A program made the translations under genes and the position numbers. A stretch of 64,000 nt of DNA from Pseudomonadota bacterium (GTDB taxonomy: Bacteria; Pseudomonadota; Alphaproteobacteria; Sphingomonadales; Sphingomonadaceae), in contig JBCBSU010000002.1 in assembly GCA_039818985.1 (NCBI GenBank), positions 186,001 to 250,000 of the forward strand, read 5' to 3'. Below the pieces are notes generated by a model that saw only the letters and a program-made list of their open reading frames with translations, was not told where the DNA came from and ran no database searches. Position 1 is the stretch's first letter. Every line of letters begins with the position of its first letter. Below, piece by piece: positions 36,098 to 45,765 of this stretch.

Positions 36098-36189
36098 TTC
36101 TGCTATTGAAAATTTAAGGCTAAGCCGGTCTGTAGCCAGCCGACGGGTCTCCGGCGGCATCTCAGCGGGCGGAAACCCGGTTGCGACGT

Positions 36190-36822
36190 TCAGCCGCTTT
36201 GCGCGCCGGCAATCAATTCGGCATCGATCGCCTTGGCCGCCCTATAGGCCTTGCGCGCCTCCATGCGCTCGGCATAGGGGGCAAAGCTGTCGCGCTTGTC
36301 CATGCTGCCAAATTGCATGCCCCAGACAATCTGGCTGCCGAGATAGACATCGGCCATGGTGAAACGCTCGCCGCAGACAAAATCGCGCTCGGAGAGCAGG
36401 TTGTCGAGCACATCCATCACCGTGGCGAAGGAGCCATAACCCGCCATGCGCTGCTGCTCCTCATTCGGCGCGAAACCCATGGCGTTGTTGGTGACCGCAG
36501 CCTCCACCGGACCAGCGGCGTAGAACATCCAGCGATAATATTCGGCCCGCTCATAATCATTTTGCGGCGCCAGACCGGAGTCGGGAAAGCGATCGGCAAG
36601 CCAGGCGCAAATAGCGGCACATTCGGTAACAACCTTGCCGTCCTCGGCAATTGCCGGGACCTTGCCCATCGGATTGATCGCAAGATAGGCATCGCCCTTC
36701 ATGCTGTCCTCGGCATCGGCATCATAGCTCAAAAGATGCTGGCGATATTCGGCACCTGCCTCATGCAGTGCCCATCGCACAATCTGGCCGCGCGACATTG
36801 GATTGGTGTAAAAATCCAGCAT
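36190..36822 (-). CDS. Glutathione S-transferase family protein
   Basis: The 210-residue protein has a thioredoxin-like N-terminal GST domain (PMSRGQIVRWALHEAGAEYRQHLL, INPMGKVPAIAEDGKVVTECAAICAWLADRFP). A helical C-terminal domain of about 120 residues contains the GST-fold block FTMADVYLGSQIVWGMQF. It conjugates or reduces with glutathione, and Ser after Met-8 (PMSRG) could be catalytic. The substrate is unknown. It ends 68 bases upstream of the clpA region but is transcribed separately. Confidence 0.88.
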   Translation of the reverse strand: MLDFYTNPMSRGQIVRWALHEAGAEYRQHLLSYDADAEDSMKGDAYLAINPMGKVPAIAEDGKVVTECAAICAWLADRFPDSGLAPQNDYERAEYYRWMFYAAGPVEAAVTNNAMGFAPNEEQQRMAGYGSFATVMDVLDNLLSERDFVCGERFTMADVYLGSQIVWGMQFGSMDKRDSFAPYAERMEARKAYRAAKAIDAELIAGAQSG

Positions 36823-36901
36823 CGTATCTTCCCCTCAAAAGCCGGTCTTTAACAGCCGGGACAATGGCCGACAGCGCCGCTGCCGGCCATGCCAACCGGG
36901 A

Positions 36902-39229
36902 TCAGTCCTTCTTCTTGGCCGGCGCCTTTTTCTTTGGCTTTTTCTTCGATCCGCGCGGCGGTGCCGGCATGATCTCGAACGCCATACGGCCTTCCTTCAT
37001 ATGCACCGCCACCTCGCCGCCCTGGGCCAGCTTGCCGAACAACAGTTCCTCGGCCAGCGGTTCCTTGATCTTCTCCTGGATCAATCGGCCCATCGGGCGC
37101 GCGCCGAACAGCTTGTCATAACCCTTCTCGGCGAGCCAGCCGCGTGCATCCTGATCGAGGCGGATATGGACATTCTGCTCGGCCAGCTGCAGCTCCAGCT
37201 GCAGGATGAACTTGTCGACGACACGGCTGACCACCTCGGGCGTCAGATAGGTAAACGGCACCACCGCATCGAGACGGTTGCGGAATTCGGGGGTGAACAT
37301 CTTCTTCACCGCGTCTTCCTGCGCGTCCTCGCGGCTGACATTGCCGAAACCGATGCTTTCACGTGCCATGTCGCTGGCCCCGGCATTGGTGGTCATGATC
37401 AGCACCACATTGCGGAAATCCACCGTCTTGCCGTGATGATCGGTGAGCTTGCCATTATCCATCACCTGCAACAACACGTTGAACAGGTCCGGGTGCGCCT
37501 TTTCAATCTCGTCGAGCAACAACACGCAATGCGGCTGCTGGTCGACGGCGTCGGTGAGCAGGCCACCCTGATCATAGCCGACATAGCCCGGAGGCGCACC
37601 GATCAGGCGCGAGACGCTGTGGCGCTCCATATATTCGCTCATGTCGAAGCGCTTCAATGGAATGCCCATGATGCTCGCCAGCTGACGCGCCACCTCGGTC
37701 TTGCCGACACCAGTGGGGCCGGAGAACAGATAATTGCCGATCGGCTTTTCCGGCTCGCGCAGACCGGCGCGCGACAGCTTGATCGCGCTGGCGAGTTTCT
37801 CGATCGCCAGATCCTGGCCGAAGACCACCTGTTTCAGGTCACGCTCAAGATGCTCGAGCTGCTTGCGGTCGTCCTTGGATACCGATTTGGGCGGGATGCG
37901 TGCCATGGTCGAAATGACCGCTTCAATCTCGCGTGCGGTGATCGTTTTGCGGCGACGCGATGGCGGCACCAGCATCTGCATCGCGCCGACCTCGTCGATC
38001 ACGTCGATGGCCTTGTCGGGCAGCTTGCGGTCATTGATATAGCGCGCCGACAACTCGACTGCGGTCTTTAGCGCGTCGGGGGTGTAGCGCACCTTGTGGT
38101 GCTCCTCGAAGGCGCTGCGCAGCCCCTTGAGGATCTTCACCGTGTCCTCAATGCTTGGCTCGTTGACATCGATCTTCTGGAACCGGCGCAACAGAGCGCG
38201 GTCTTTCTCGAAATGGTTGCGAAATTCCTTATAGGTGGTCGAGCCAATGCAGCGGATGGTACCGCCCGACAGCGCCGGTTTGAGCAGGTTGGAGGCATCC
38301 ATTGCTCCGCCCGAAGTGGCACCGGCGCCAATCACCGTGTGAATTTCGTCGATGAACAGAATGGCGTGCGGCTTTTTCTCCAGCTCGGCCACCACCTGTT
38401 TCAACCGCTCCTCAAAATCGCCGCGATAGCGTGTACCTGCCAGCAGCGCACCCATATCGAGCGAATAGATCACCGCATCACCGAGCACATCGGGAACATC
38501 GCCTTCGACAATTTTGCGCGCCAGCCCTTCGGCAATCGCGGTCTTGCCGACGCCGGGATCACCGACGTAGAGCGGGTTGTTCTTTGACCGGCGGCAGAGA
38601 ATCTGCACCGTGCGGTCAACCTCCGGCCCGCGACCGATCAGTGGATCGACCTTGCCAGCCTCGGCCTTGGCGTTGAGGTTGACGGTAAACTGGTCGAGCG
38701 CGCTTTCCTTTTTCTGCTTGGCATCGCCCTTGCCGCTTTCCTCTTCCTGGTCATCGCTGCCCTCGACCGGACGCTGTTCGACCGGCTGGCCACCCTTGCC
38801 GATGCCGTGGCTGATATAGCTGACGGCATCGAGGCGGCTCATATCCTGCTGCTGCAGGAAATAAACGGCATAGGATTCACGCTCGGAAAACAGCGCCACC
38901 AGCACATTGGCACCGGTGACAACGTCCTTGCCCGAGGACTGGACATGCAGGATGGCGCGCTGGACAACCCGCTGGAACACCGATGTCGGTGCCGGATCAA
39001 TCTTTTCCTCGATCTTCAGCGAATCCAGTTCATTGTCGAGATAATGCACCAGCGTGTCGCTGAGTTCGCCAAGATCGACACCGCAGGCCTGCATCACCTG
39101 CGATGCTTCGGCGTCGTCGATCAGCGCCAGCAGCAGATGCTCCAGCGTGGCATATTCATGCCGCCGCTCCGACGCATTGTGCAGCGCCTGGTGGATGGTT
39201 TTCTCAAGGGATTCCGCAAATGACGGCAT
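36902..39229 (-). CDS. clpA: ATP-dependent Clp protease ATP-binding subunit ClpA
   Basis: The 775-residue AAA+ unfoldase has a Clp_N double repeat (residues 1-145), Walker A1 GDPGVGKT at 223-230 and Walker A2 GPTGVGKT at 504-511. It also has an IGFGN loop that docks ClpP. It feeds substrates, including N-degron proteins via ClpS, to ClpP. The last 20 residues are Pro/Lys-rich (SKKKPKKKAPAKKKD), which E. coli ClpA lacks. No clpS or clpP gene is in this window, and DUF1192 is upstream. Confidence 0.95.
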   Translation of the reverse strand: MPSFAESLEKTIHQALHNASERRHEYATLEHLLLALIDDAEASQVMQACGVDLGELSDTLVHYLDNELDSLKIEEKIDPAPTSVFQRVVQRAILHVQSSGKDVVTGANVLVALFSERESYAVYFLQQQDMSRLDAVSYISHGIGKGGQPVEQRPVEGSDDQEEESGKGDAKQKKESALDQFTVNLNAKAEAGKVDPLIGRGPEVDRTVQILCRRSKNNPLYVGDPGVGKTAIAEGLARKIVEGDVPDVLGDAVIYSLDMGALLAGTRYRGDFEERLKQVVAELEKKPHAILFIDEIHTVIGAGATSGGAMDASNLLKPALSGGTIRCIGSTTYKEFRNHFEKDRALLRRFQKIDVNEPSIEDTVKILKGLRSAFEEHHKVRYTPDALKTAVELSARYINDRKLPDKAIDVIDEVGAMQMLVPPSRRRKTITAREIEAVISTMARIPPKSVSKDDRKQLEHLERDLKQVVFGQDLAIEKLASAIKLSRAGLREPEKPIGNYLFSGPTGVGKTEVARQLASIMGIPLKRFDMSEYMERHSVSRLIGAPPGYVGYDQGGLLTDAVDQQPHCVLLLDEIEKAHPDLFNVLLQVMDNGKLTDHHGKTVDFRNVVLIMTTNAGASDMARESIGFGNVSREDAQEDAVKKMFTPEFRNRLDAVVPFTYLTPEVVSRVVDKFILQLELQLAEQNVHIRLDQDARGWLAEKGYDKLFGARPMGRLIQEKIKEPLAEELLFGKLAQGGEVAVHMKEGRMAFEIMPAPPRGSKKKPKKKAPAKKKD

Positions 39230-39410
39230 GATATCTTACTCTCTCGCTCGATAGCCTGTGCGCCAGACTATCATATTCCTGTCCAATATAGGAACGACAA
39301 CCGGCTTTTTCATCGGTCCGGCGTTCCTGCCTCCCCAATATTGTCGCTGCCGGGCATGTCACTTTCACCAGCCGCGCACCTGTGATACCGCAAGAAGCGG
39401 GCCAAATGCG

Positions 39411-39608
39411 CTATTTCTGGAACAGCGCCTCCGCGCTGGCGCGATGACTGGATGCTTTTTCCTTATGTGCCTTGCAGCGTTCGATTTCAGCCTGAAGCGC
39501 GGTAATGCGCGCATCAAGTTCGTCCAGCGAGAGCGGATCCAGGTCCTGCTTTCCCAGCATTTCGACCGGATTATCGGTACGCCGTGGAAGATTCTCGTCA
39601 ATTTCCAT
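39411..39608 (-). CDS. DUF1192 family protein
   Basis: The start at 39608 gives 65 residues. The sequence EIDENLPRRTDNPVEMLGKQDLDPLSLDELDARITALQAEIERCKAHKEKASSHRASAEALF matches DUF1192, short helical alphaproteobacterial proteins with a coiled coil in the second half. The gene is divergent from the quinone oxidoreductase gene, a pairing common in relatives. Function unknown. The frame to 39644 adds a segment with no support. Confidence 0.8.
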   Translation of the reverse strand: MEIDENLPRRTDNPVEMLGKQDLDPLSLDELDARITALQAEIERCKAHKEKASSHRASAEALFQK

Positions 39609-39711
39609 AACCGACAATGTTGACCCGCAAGGCTGGACTGTCAATAACTACCAGGCCGATTTGCAGTGACTGGTGGGAAAACAGTCCGGCATGAAGAGCG
39701 GGGGGGGTGCT

Positions 39712-40716
39712 ATGGCAGAATTGCCGGAAACGATGCACGCAATCGATATGGATGCGCCGGGCGACGCCTCGGTGCTGTCGCTGCGCACGATAAATGTGCC
39801 GCAGCCGGCGCCAGGCCAGGTGCTGATCCATGTTGCCGCTGCCGGGGTCAACCGCCCCGATATCGTCCAGCGCAAGGGCTTTTATCCGCCGCCGCCCGGA
39901 GCACCGAGCACCCCGGGTCTGGAAGTGGCCGGAGAGATTGTCGCTCTGGGCGACGGGGTCGATCCGGTGATGCGCGGGCAGAAGGTCTGCGCTCTGGTCG
40001 GTGGCGGCGGCTATGCCGAATATTGCCTTGCCCGGCACGACCATTGCCTGCCGATACCCGCAGAACTGAGCATCGAGGAAGCGGCGGCCCTGCCCGAGAC
40101 GCTGTTCACCGTATGGCACAATGTCTTCGAGCGCGCCTATGCCCGCGAGGGCGAGACCCTGCTGGTCCATGGCGGCACTAGCGGCATCGGCACCATGGCA
40201 ATCATGCTCGGCAAGGCCTTTGGGCTGACGGTGTACGTCACCTGTGGCAGCGATGAGAAATGCCGCAAGGCGGAAGAACTCGGCGCCGATGCAGCGGTCA
40301 ACTACAAGGCATCCGATTTTGTCGCCGAGGTTGCAAGGCTGACCGGTGGCGCAGGCGTGGATATCGTGCTCGACATGGTTGCCGGCGACTATGTGCCGCG
40401 CAACATGGCCTGTCTCGCCGATGATGGCCGCCATGTCACCATTGCGGTGCAGGGCGGGCTGACGGCGGAAATCCCGATGATCGACATCATGCGCAAGCGG
40501 CTGACCCTGACCGGATCGACATTGCGGCCACGCCCTGACAGCTTCAAGGCGCTGCTGGCCGATGAAATTGCGCACAATGCTATGCCTCTGGTGGCATCAC
40601 GCAAGGTGGTACCAATCATCGACAGCACTTTCCCGCTGAAAGACGCTGCCGCAGCGCAGGCGCATATGGAAAGTGGCCAGCATTTCGGCAAGATCGTCCT
40701 GCTCACCGGCGACTAA
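39712..40716 (+). CDS. NAD(P)H:quinone oxidoreductase (PIG3/QOR family)
   Basis: The 334-residue zinc-independent MDR protein has the family start (MHAIDMDAPGDASVLSL) and VNRPDIVQRKGFYPPPPGAPSTPGLE. The NADPH-binding loop VHGGTSGIGTMAIML is at about residues 153-168, and a C-terminal HFGKIVL follows. It reduces quinones by NADPH. ATG at 39712 follows a G-rich run. An upstream ATG at 39673 is less likely. The gene is divergent from DUF1192. Confidence 0.9.
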   Translation: MAELPETMHAIDMDAPGDASVLSLRTINVPQPAPGQVLIHVAAAGVNRPDIVQRKGFYPPPPGAPSTPGLEVAGEIVALGDGVDPVMRGQKVCALVGGGGYAEYCLARHDHCLPIPAELSIEEAAALPETLFTVWHNVFERAYAREGETLLVHGGTSGIGTMAIMLGKAFGLTVYVTCGSDEKCRKAEELGADAAVNYKASDFVAEVARLTGGAGVDIVLDMVAGDYVPRNMACLADDGRHVTIAVQGGLTAEIPMIDIMRKRLTLTGSTLRPRPDSFKALLADEIAHNAMPLVASRKVVPIIDSTFPLKDAAAAQAHMESGQHFGKIVLLTGD

Positions 40717-40731
40717 CCGCCGCAGCGCACA

Positions 40732-41460
40732 TCAATAGTCGCCAATCGCCTCATCCGGATCGAGCATCGGGCCGGCATCATTCATCGGCCGTGCGCTATC
40801 GGTGGCACGTCCGCTTGTCGTCGCGCTGTTGATATTGCTGGTCGACGCGGCATAGTCACTACGGCCACCATCGCCATCACCCAGAATATTGGCGAGCATA
40901 CGCACATAATCGCCCTTACCCTCTACCATTGCCGCCAGCCGGTCGGGATTGGTTGCAAGACTCAGCGACATGAAGGTGAGGTTCAGTTCGCGCGCCTCGG
41001 CATGGTAGCCGAAGCCACCTTCCAGCGCGTTGAAGAAGGATTTCAGGTCCTTGCCGACATTGCGCTTCACCCTGCGCGCCGACAATTCTTTCGGACCCGG
41101 CGACAGACCATAGAGGCTGCCATCCCCCATGTTCATGCCGGGCACATCATAATGCACCTGCACCTTGCTGGTATTCGGGTCGATGGCGGTTATGTCGAAA
41201 CGGATCGTGGTGCCCTTGTCGACTTTTTCGGACGCCAGATGATAGGTAATCTGATTGTTGTTCTGGCGGTCAACCGAAATGGTGTTGATGGCCATGCTGT
41301 AATTACCCAGTTGGGAGCCGGACATTTCCAGTGATGACAGTGCCTGGTAAACCGTAGATGCGGGTTTCGCGACAATAAAATCCTGCGGTTGGTCAGTGCA
41401 CCCGCCAAGTAACAGCGAAGTAAGCGCCAGCCAGACCATCGTCCAAAAACCGTGTTTCAT
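40732..41460 (-). CDS. Putative lipoprotein of unknown function
   Basis: The start at 41460 gives a signal with lipobox LLGGC (MKHGFWTMVWLALTSLLLGGC), and ATG at 41475 is also preceded by a fair ribosome-binding site. The mature protein has an alpha/beta-rich domain (ITYHLASEKVDKGTTIRFDITAID...VQVHYDVPGMNMGDG) and an acidic Ser/Thr/Asn-rich tail of about 45 residues. I recognise no family. It is convergent with the quinone oxidoreductase. Confidence 0.7.
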   Translation of the reverse strand: MKHGFWTMVWLALTSLLLGGCTDQPQDFIVAKPASTVYQALSSLEMSGSQLGNYSMAINTISVDRQNNNQITYHLASEKVDKGTTIRFDITAIDPNTSKVQVHYDVPGMNMGDGSLYGLSPGPKELSARRVKRNVGKDLKSFFNALEGGFGYHAEARELNLTFMSLSLATNPDRLAAMVEGKGDYVRMLANILGDGDGGRSDYAASTSNINSATTSGRATDSARPMNDAGPMLDPDEAIGDY

Positions 41461-41676
41461 TACCCCAACTCCCATACTGATCCTCGCGGGGAGGAATAAC
41501 CGGTATATGTCAATGAAAGGTTAGAGCCGCAGAAAGCTCCGGCCCCGACTCTTGTCACCGAAGTGCCATGAAATTCCCTGTGTTCGTCACAGAAGTTTCA
41601 TCGAACCATGATTCCGTTTGTAACAGTTTAGCGGCTATCCCGCCCGGCAGACGCAAACTGCCCCGGGGAAAGCACC

Positions 41677-42636
41677 ATGGTCACGCCGTCCGATCTCCTG
41701 CCTGCCAATATCCGCTCGCTGAGCGATGATGCTACACAGGACAGTCCATCAAAGGGCGACAATGCGGACAATATCACCGATTTCCCGCTCAACATTCCAG
41801 CTCCGGTGATCAAGGAGCCGGTCGGTGGCGAGCGGCGCAAATATCGTACCATCTGGATTTCCGACATTCACCTCGGCACAAGAGGCTGCAATGCCGAGAT
41901 GCTGATCGACTTTCTGGACAATGTCGACAGCGACACCATGTATCTGGTCGGTGACATTATCGATGGCTGGCGGCTGAAGAAGAAATTCTACTGGCCCTCG
42001 ACCCATAATGACGTGGTGTGGCGGGTGCTCAAGCGCGCCAAGCGCGGCACCCGTATCATCTACATTCCAGGCAATCATGACGAAATGGTACGGCCGTTTT
42101 CGGGGATGAAGTTCGGCGATGTCGAGATTGAGCGTGCGGCCGTGCACGAAACCGCCGATGGCCGCAAATTGCTCGTGCTGCATGGTGATGAATTCGATGC
42201 GGTGATGCTGGCGCATCGCTGGCTCGCCTTTGTCGGCGATGCGCTCTACACTTTCATGATGGGGCTGAATCGCTGGGTAAACTGGGGCCGGCAGAAGCTG
42301 GGCATGCCCTATTGGTCGCTGTCCAAGACCGCCAAGCACAAGGTCAAGAACGCGGTCGAGTTTATCTCGCGCTATGAGGAACTGGTTTCCAGCGCAGCGG
42401 CCAAGCGCGGTGTCGATGGCGTTGTCTGCGGCCATATCCACACCGCCGAAATCCGCGAGATTGACGGCATCACTTATTATAATGATGGCGACTGGGTCGA
42501 AGGCTGTACCGCGCTGGTCGAGAATTTCGACGGCAGTATGGAAATCCTGCACTGGGCCGAGATCATGAACGCCCGGAAAAAGGCCGGGAAAGAGGCCGAT
42601 CTGACCCCGACTGACGGCGCACCGCTGGCCGCATGA
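41677..42636 (+). CDS. Metallophosphatase of the LpxH/UDP-2,3-diacylglucosamine hydrolase type
   Basis: The 319-residue protein has all calcineurin-like motifs: DIH with Asp63 and His65, GDIIDG at 92-97, GNHDE at 132-136, HGDE, and GHIHTAE. A 55-residue N-terminal extension without a signal precedes the domain. A hydrophobic segment near the middle (LAFVGDALYTFMMGLN) suggests membrane association. ATG at 41677 follows GGGGAAAG. LpxH acts in lipid A synthesis, but this paralogue class is often next to a glycosyltransferase, as here, so another phosphorylated lipid may be the substrate. The GT4 gene overlaps by 4 bases. Confidence 0.83.
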   Translation: MVTPSDLLPANIRSLSDDATQDSPSKGDNADNITDFPLNIPAPVIKEPVGGERRKYRTIWISDIHLGTRGCNAEMLIDFLDNVDSDTMYLVGDIIDGWRLKKKFYWPSTHNDVVWRVLKRAKRGTRIIYIPGNHDEMVRPFSGMKFGDVEIERAAVHETADGRKLLVLHGDEFDAVMLAHRWLAFVGDALYTFMMGLNRWVNWGRQKLGMPYWSLSKTAKHKVKNAVEFISRYEELVSSAAAKRGVDGVVCGHIHTAEIREIDGITYYNDGDWVEGCTALVENFDGSMEILHWAEIMNARKKAGKEADLTPTDGAPLAA

Positions 42637-43688
42637 TGCCACAGCAGCACACCACGCCGATGCGTATCGCCCTGATCACCGATGCCTGGGCGCCGCAGAT
42701 GAACGGCGTCGTGCGCACCCTGAATGCGGTCACCGACCGACTGCGTCAGGCCGGGCACGAAATTTGCGTGATTTCACCCGACCAGTATCTCTCGGTCCCC
42801 TGCCCCAGCTATCCGGAAATCCGTCTGGCCCTGGCGCGCACCGCATCGGTCAGCCGCAAGATCTGTGACTTTGCCCCCGATGCCATCCACATCGCCACCG
42901 AGGGACCGCTGGGGCTGGCGGCACGGCGTCATTGCCTGCGCCATGGCCTGCCCTTTACCACTGCTTATCATACCCAGTTCCCCGATTATGTCGCACGGCG
43001 CATCGGCATTTCTGCCGATTATATCTGGCCCTATATCCGCTGGTTCCACGGCCCGGCAGAACAGACCATGGTCGCCACTGCCTCGATCCGCGCCCAACTC
43101 GCCGAGCAGGGGCTGGAACGGCTGACCCATTGGGGCCGCGGTGTCGATCTTGACTGTTTCCGCCCGGATACGCCGGCACCGGCCCTCTATGACGACCTGC
43201 CACGCCCGATCCAGCTTTATGTCGGTCGTGTCGCGGTGGAGAAGAATATCGGCGCGTTTCTCGACACCAGCCACCCCGGCAGCAAGGTCGTGGTCGGCGA
43301 TGGCCCGGCGCTGGAATCGCTCAAGGCGGCCTATCCACAGGCGCATTTTGCCGGTGTGCAAAAGGGTCGTGCCCTTGCAGGCTATTACGCCAATGCCGAT
43401 ATCTTTGTCTTCCCCAGCCGCACCGACACCTTCGGGCTGGTGATGATCGAGGCACTGGCCAGCGGCACCCCTGTCGCTGCCTATCCCGTCGCCGGACCAA
43501 AAGACATCATCCGCGACGGTATCGGGGTGCTCGATGACGATCTCGAGCGCGCCATAGCCATAGCCTTGCGCTGCGACCGCGATGCGGCGGCGCGCTATGG
43601 CCGGACATTCAGCTGGGAGACCAGCGCCCGCCAGTTCCTCAGTGCGCTCAAGCCGCTTGATGCCGCCGCAAAAGCCGCCGCTGCCTAG
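42633..43688 (+). CDS. GT4-family glycosyltransferase
   Basis: The 351-residue enzyme has GT-B fold features: an N-terminal region with RIALITDAWAPQMNGVVRTL and HTQFPDYV, then LYVGRVAVEKNI. The C-terminal nucleotide-sugar site PSRTDTFGLVMIEALASGTPVAAYPV carries the EX7E glutamates. It resembles GDP-mannose-dependent alpha-mannosyltransferases such as MgtA. It overlaps the metallophosphatase gene by 4 bases, so the pair likely works together. A terminator hairpin follows at 43762-43784. Confidence 0.85.
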   Translation: MMPQQHTTPMRIALITDAWAPQMNGVVRTLNAVTDRLRQAGHEICVISPDQYLSVPCPSYPEIRLALARTASVSRKICDFAPDAIHIATEGPLGLAARRHCLRHGLPFTTAYHTQFPDYVARRIGISADYIWPYIRWFHGPAEQTMVATASIRAQLAEQGLERLTHWGRGVDLDCFRPDTPAPALYDDLPRPIQLYVGRVAVEKNIGAFLDTSHPGSKVVVGDGPALESLKAAYPQAHFAGVQKGRALAGYYANADIFVFPSRTDTFGLVMIEALASGTPVAAYPVAGPKDIIRDGIGVLDDDLERAIAIALRCDRDAAARYGRTFSWETSARQFLSALKPLDAAAKAAAA

Positions 43689-43761
43689 ACCGTATACGCA
43701 TAAATCTCGCAGCCGGGACTTGTCGCCCCGGCCAATATCGCCTATCATCAAACTCACGAAA

Positions 43762-43784
43762 GGCCGCTCCTGCACGGGGCGGCC
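43762..43784 (+). terminator. Rho-independent terminator after the GT4 gene
   Basis: GGCCGCTCC at 43762-43770 pairs with GGGGCGGCC at 43776-43784 (one G-U pair), with loop TGCAC and a T-rich tail (CTTATTATTTA) after it. It lies about 75 bases after the GT4 stop. Confidence 0.7.
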
Positions 43785-43902
43785 CTTATTATTTATATCA
43801 TTTGTCCATATGCCGCTTCATGCCCGTCTGGCCCTCGCAAATTCTGCTTTACCCGGGCCAGCAATGAACCGCGCAGCACATGGCACGAGGAGTTAAGATA
43901 TC

Positions 43903-44607
43903 ATGGCCCATCCACTGATGCCGCATGCCACCGCATCCTGGCTGGTCGACAATACCGGCCTGACCTTCGAGCAGATCGCCGAATTTTGTGGTCTGCACAT
44001 ATTGGAGGTGCAGGCCATGGCCGATGATCTGGCCAGCACCAAATATACCGGGCGCGATCCGGTACAAGCGGGCGAGCTGAGCATGGAGGAGATCGAAAAG
44101 GCCCAGGCCGACCCGGAATATAGCATGGCCATCACCAAGGGGCCGGAGCAGAAGCACCGTACCAAGGGCCCGCGCTACACCCCGGTTTCCAAGCGGCAGG
44201 ACAAGCCCGACGGCATTGCCTGGTTGCTGCGCAACCATCCGGAAATCTCCGATGCCCAGATCGGCAAGCTGATCGGCACCACGCGCAACACCATCAACGC
44301 CATTCGCGACCGCAGCCACTGGAATATCGCCAATATTCAGCCGAAAGACCCGGTCACACTGGGCTTGTGCAGCCAGCGCGAGCTCGATGCGGTGGTCGCC
44401 AAGGCAGCGAAGAAAGCCGGTATCACCTCCGAGACTCCCGAAGACAGCAAGCTGGGCGGAGACCGGGCGGCGCTGATCGAAGAGTTGCAGGCGCAGCGCG
44501 AAGCCGACAAGCTGGCGGCGGAAAAGGCGGCCCGCGAGGCAGAGGCCGAAGCTGCGGCGCAGAATCTGCTCGGCGGCGAAGCGCCTTCGGGTGATCCGCT
44601 CGCCTGA
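43903..44607 (+). CDS. trcR: DUF1013 family cell-cycle transcriptional regulator (TrcR-like)
   Basis: The 234-residue protein matches DUF1013: MPHATASWLVDNTGLTFEQIAEFCGLHILEVQAMADD at the start. A DNA-binding-like core follows (PDGIAWLLRNHPEISDAQIGKLIGTTRNTINAIRDRSHWN), then an Ala/Glu-rich helical tail. Family members are named TrcR in alphaproteobacterial annotation. The MBL gene begins 12 bases later. Confidence 0.85.
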   Translation: MAHPLMPHATASWLVDNTGLTFEQIAEFCGLHILEVQAMADDLASTKYTGRDPVQAGELSMEEIEKAQADPEYSMAITKGPEQKHRTKGPRYTPVSKRQDKPDGIAWLLRNHPEISDAQIGKLIGTTRNTINAIRDRSHWNIANIQPKDPVTLGLCSQRELDAVVAKAAKKAGITSETPEDSKLGGDRAALIEELQAQREADKLAAEKAAREAEAEAAAQNLLGGEAPSGDPLA

Positions 44608-44619
44608 TCACGCACACCA

Positions 44620-45765
44620 TTGGCAGATGTCGCTCCCTTATGGCCCACAGCCCCGGCAGCTTCCGAGGTAACGCCCTCGGTTCTCGAAGCGCTGGCCGAT
44701 CACGGGCTGGAGCCAAACGAACATAAGGGCCTGCACTATCCGCTGGGGCATCACGCTCCCGAATATGGCAGGCTTTTCCCGCTGCTGCCCGATATCGGCT
44801 GGACCCGCCTGCCGGTCCCCGGATCACTCAACCATATCAATATCTGGCTGCTCGCCGATCGCGACGAACAGGGCGACGGTGTCGCCATTGTCGATACCGG
44901 TTTGAATATCCCGCCGTCGCGCCAGGCTTGGGAGACGTTGCTTGCCGGTGATCTGGCCGGCAAACGCATAACCCGTGTCATCTGTACCCATTTCCATCCC
45001 GATCATGTCGGCTGTGCCGGATGGTTGTGCGAAAGCCAGGATGTGCGGCTGTGGATGAATCGCACCGAATGGCTGATGGCGCGGGTGCTGACCAGCGATG
45101 TCCGCGATGCACCGCCCGAAGAGGCAATCGTGCAGATGCGTCTTGCCGGCTGGGATGAAGAGCGGCTGGCGAAAATGCGGCAACGCGGTTGGGGCAATTT
45201 CGCCAAGGCGGTGGCGCCACTGCCGCTCAGCCATGTGCGGCTGGAGGATGAACAGGTCATCACTGTCGGTGGGCGCGACTGGCGCATTCTCACCGGCGGT
45301 GGCCATACCCCGGAACATTGCTGCCTGGTCGATGAGGATAATGGCGTAGTCATTGCCGGCGACCAGATATTGCCGCGCATCACCTCCAATGTTTCGGTAT
45401 CGCTGAGCGAGCCGATGGCCGACCCGCTGGGTGAATGGCTTGAAAGCATCGCCAAGTTCCGCAACCGGCTGGGGGCGGACATGCTGGTCCTGCCGGCGCA
45501 TGGTTTCCCCTTTACCGGCGTGCACGCGCGGCTCGACAAGCTGGCCAGCGGGCATCACGACCAACTCGCTGCGCTCGAAGCGGCACTGGCCGAAAAGCCG
45601 AGGCGCGCCGTCGATACCTTCGGCATATTATTTGCCCGGAAGATTGACGACAGCGTTTACGGTCTCGCCACCGGCGAGGCGATGGCGCATCTCAGGCATC
45701 TGGTGGTAACCGGGCGCGCCAATGTCGAGAGCCGTGACGGCGTAGCCTGGTTCAGTGCCTACTGA
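44620..45765 (+). CDS. MBL-fold metallo-hydrolase
   Basis: The 381-residue protein has the metal-binding HxHxDH motif (HFHPDH, His124-His129), a further GGHTPEH, GDQILP, and a C-terminal HGFPF. It begins with a TTG codon at 44620 (MADVAPLW), which is uncertain. It is a cytosolic metal hydrolase, and a thioester or lactone substrate is possible. It precedes an acyl-CoA ligase gene by 136 bases, in keeping with a lipid or acyl role, but no direct evidence exists. Confidence 0.85.
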   Translation: MADVAPLWPTAPAASEVTPSVLEALADHGLEPNEHKGLHYPLGHHAPEYGRLFPLLPDIGWTRLPVPGSLNHINIWLLADRDEQGDGVAIVDTGLNIPPSRQAWETLLAGDLAGKRITRVICTHFHPDHVGCAGWLCESQDVRLWMNRTEWLMARVLTSDVRDAPPEEAIVQMRLAGWDEERLAKMRQRGWGNFAKAVAPLPLSHVRLEDEQVITVGGRDWRILTGGGHTPEHCCLVDEDNGVVIAGDQILPRITSNVSVSLSEPMADPLGEWLESIAKFRNRLGADMLVLPAHGFPFTGVHARLDKLASGHHDQLAALEAALAEKPRRAVDTFGILFARKIDDSVYGLATGEAMAHLRHLVVTGRANVESRDGVAWFSAY

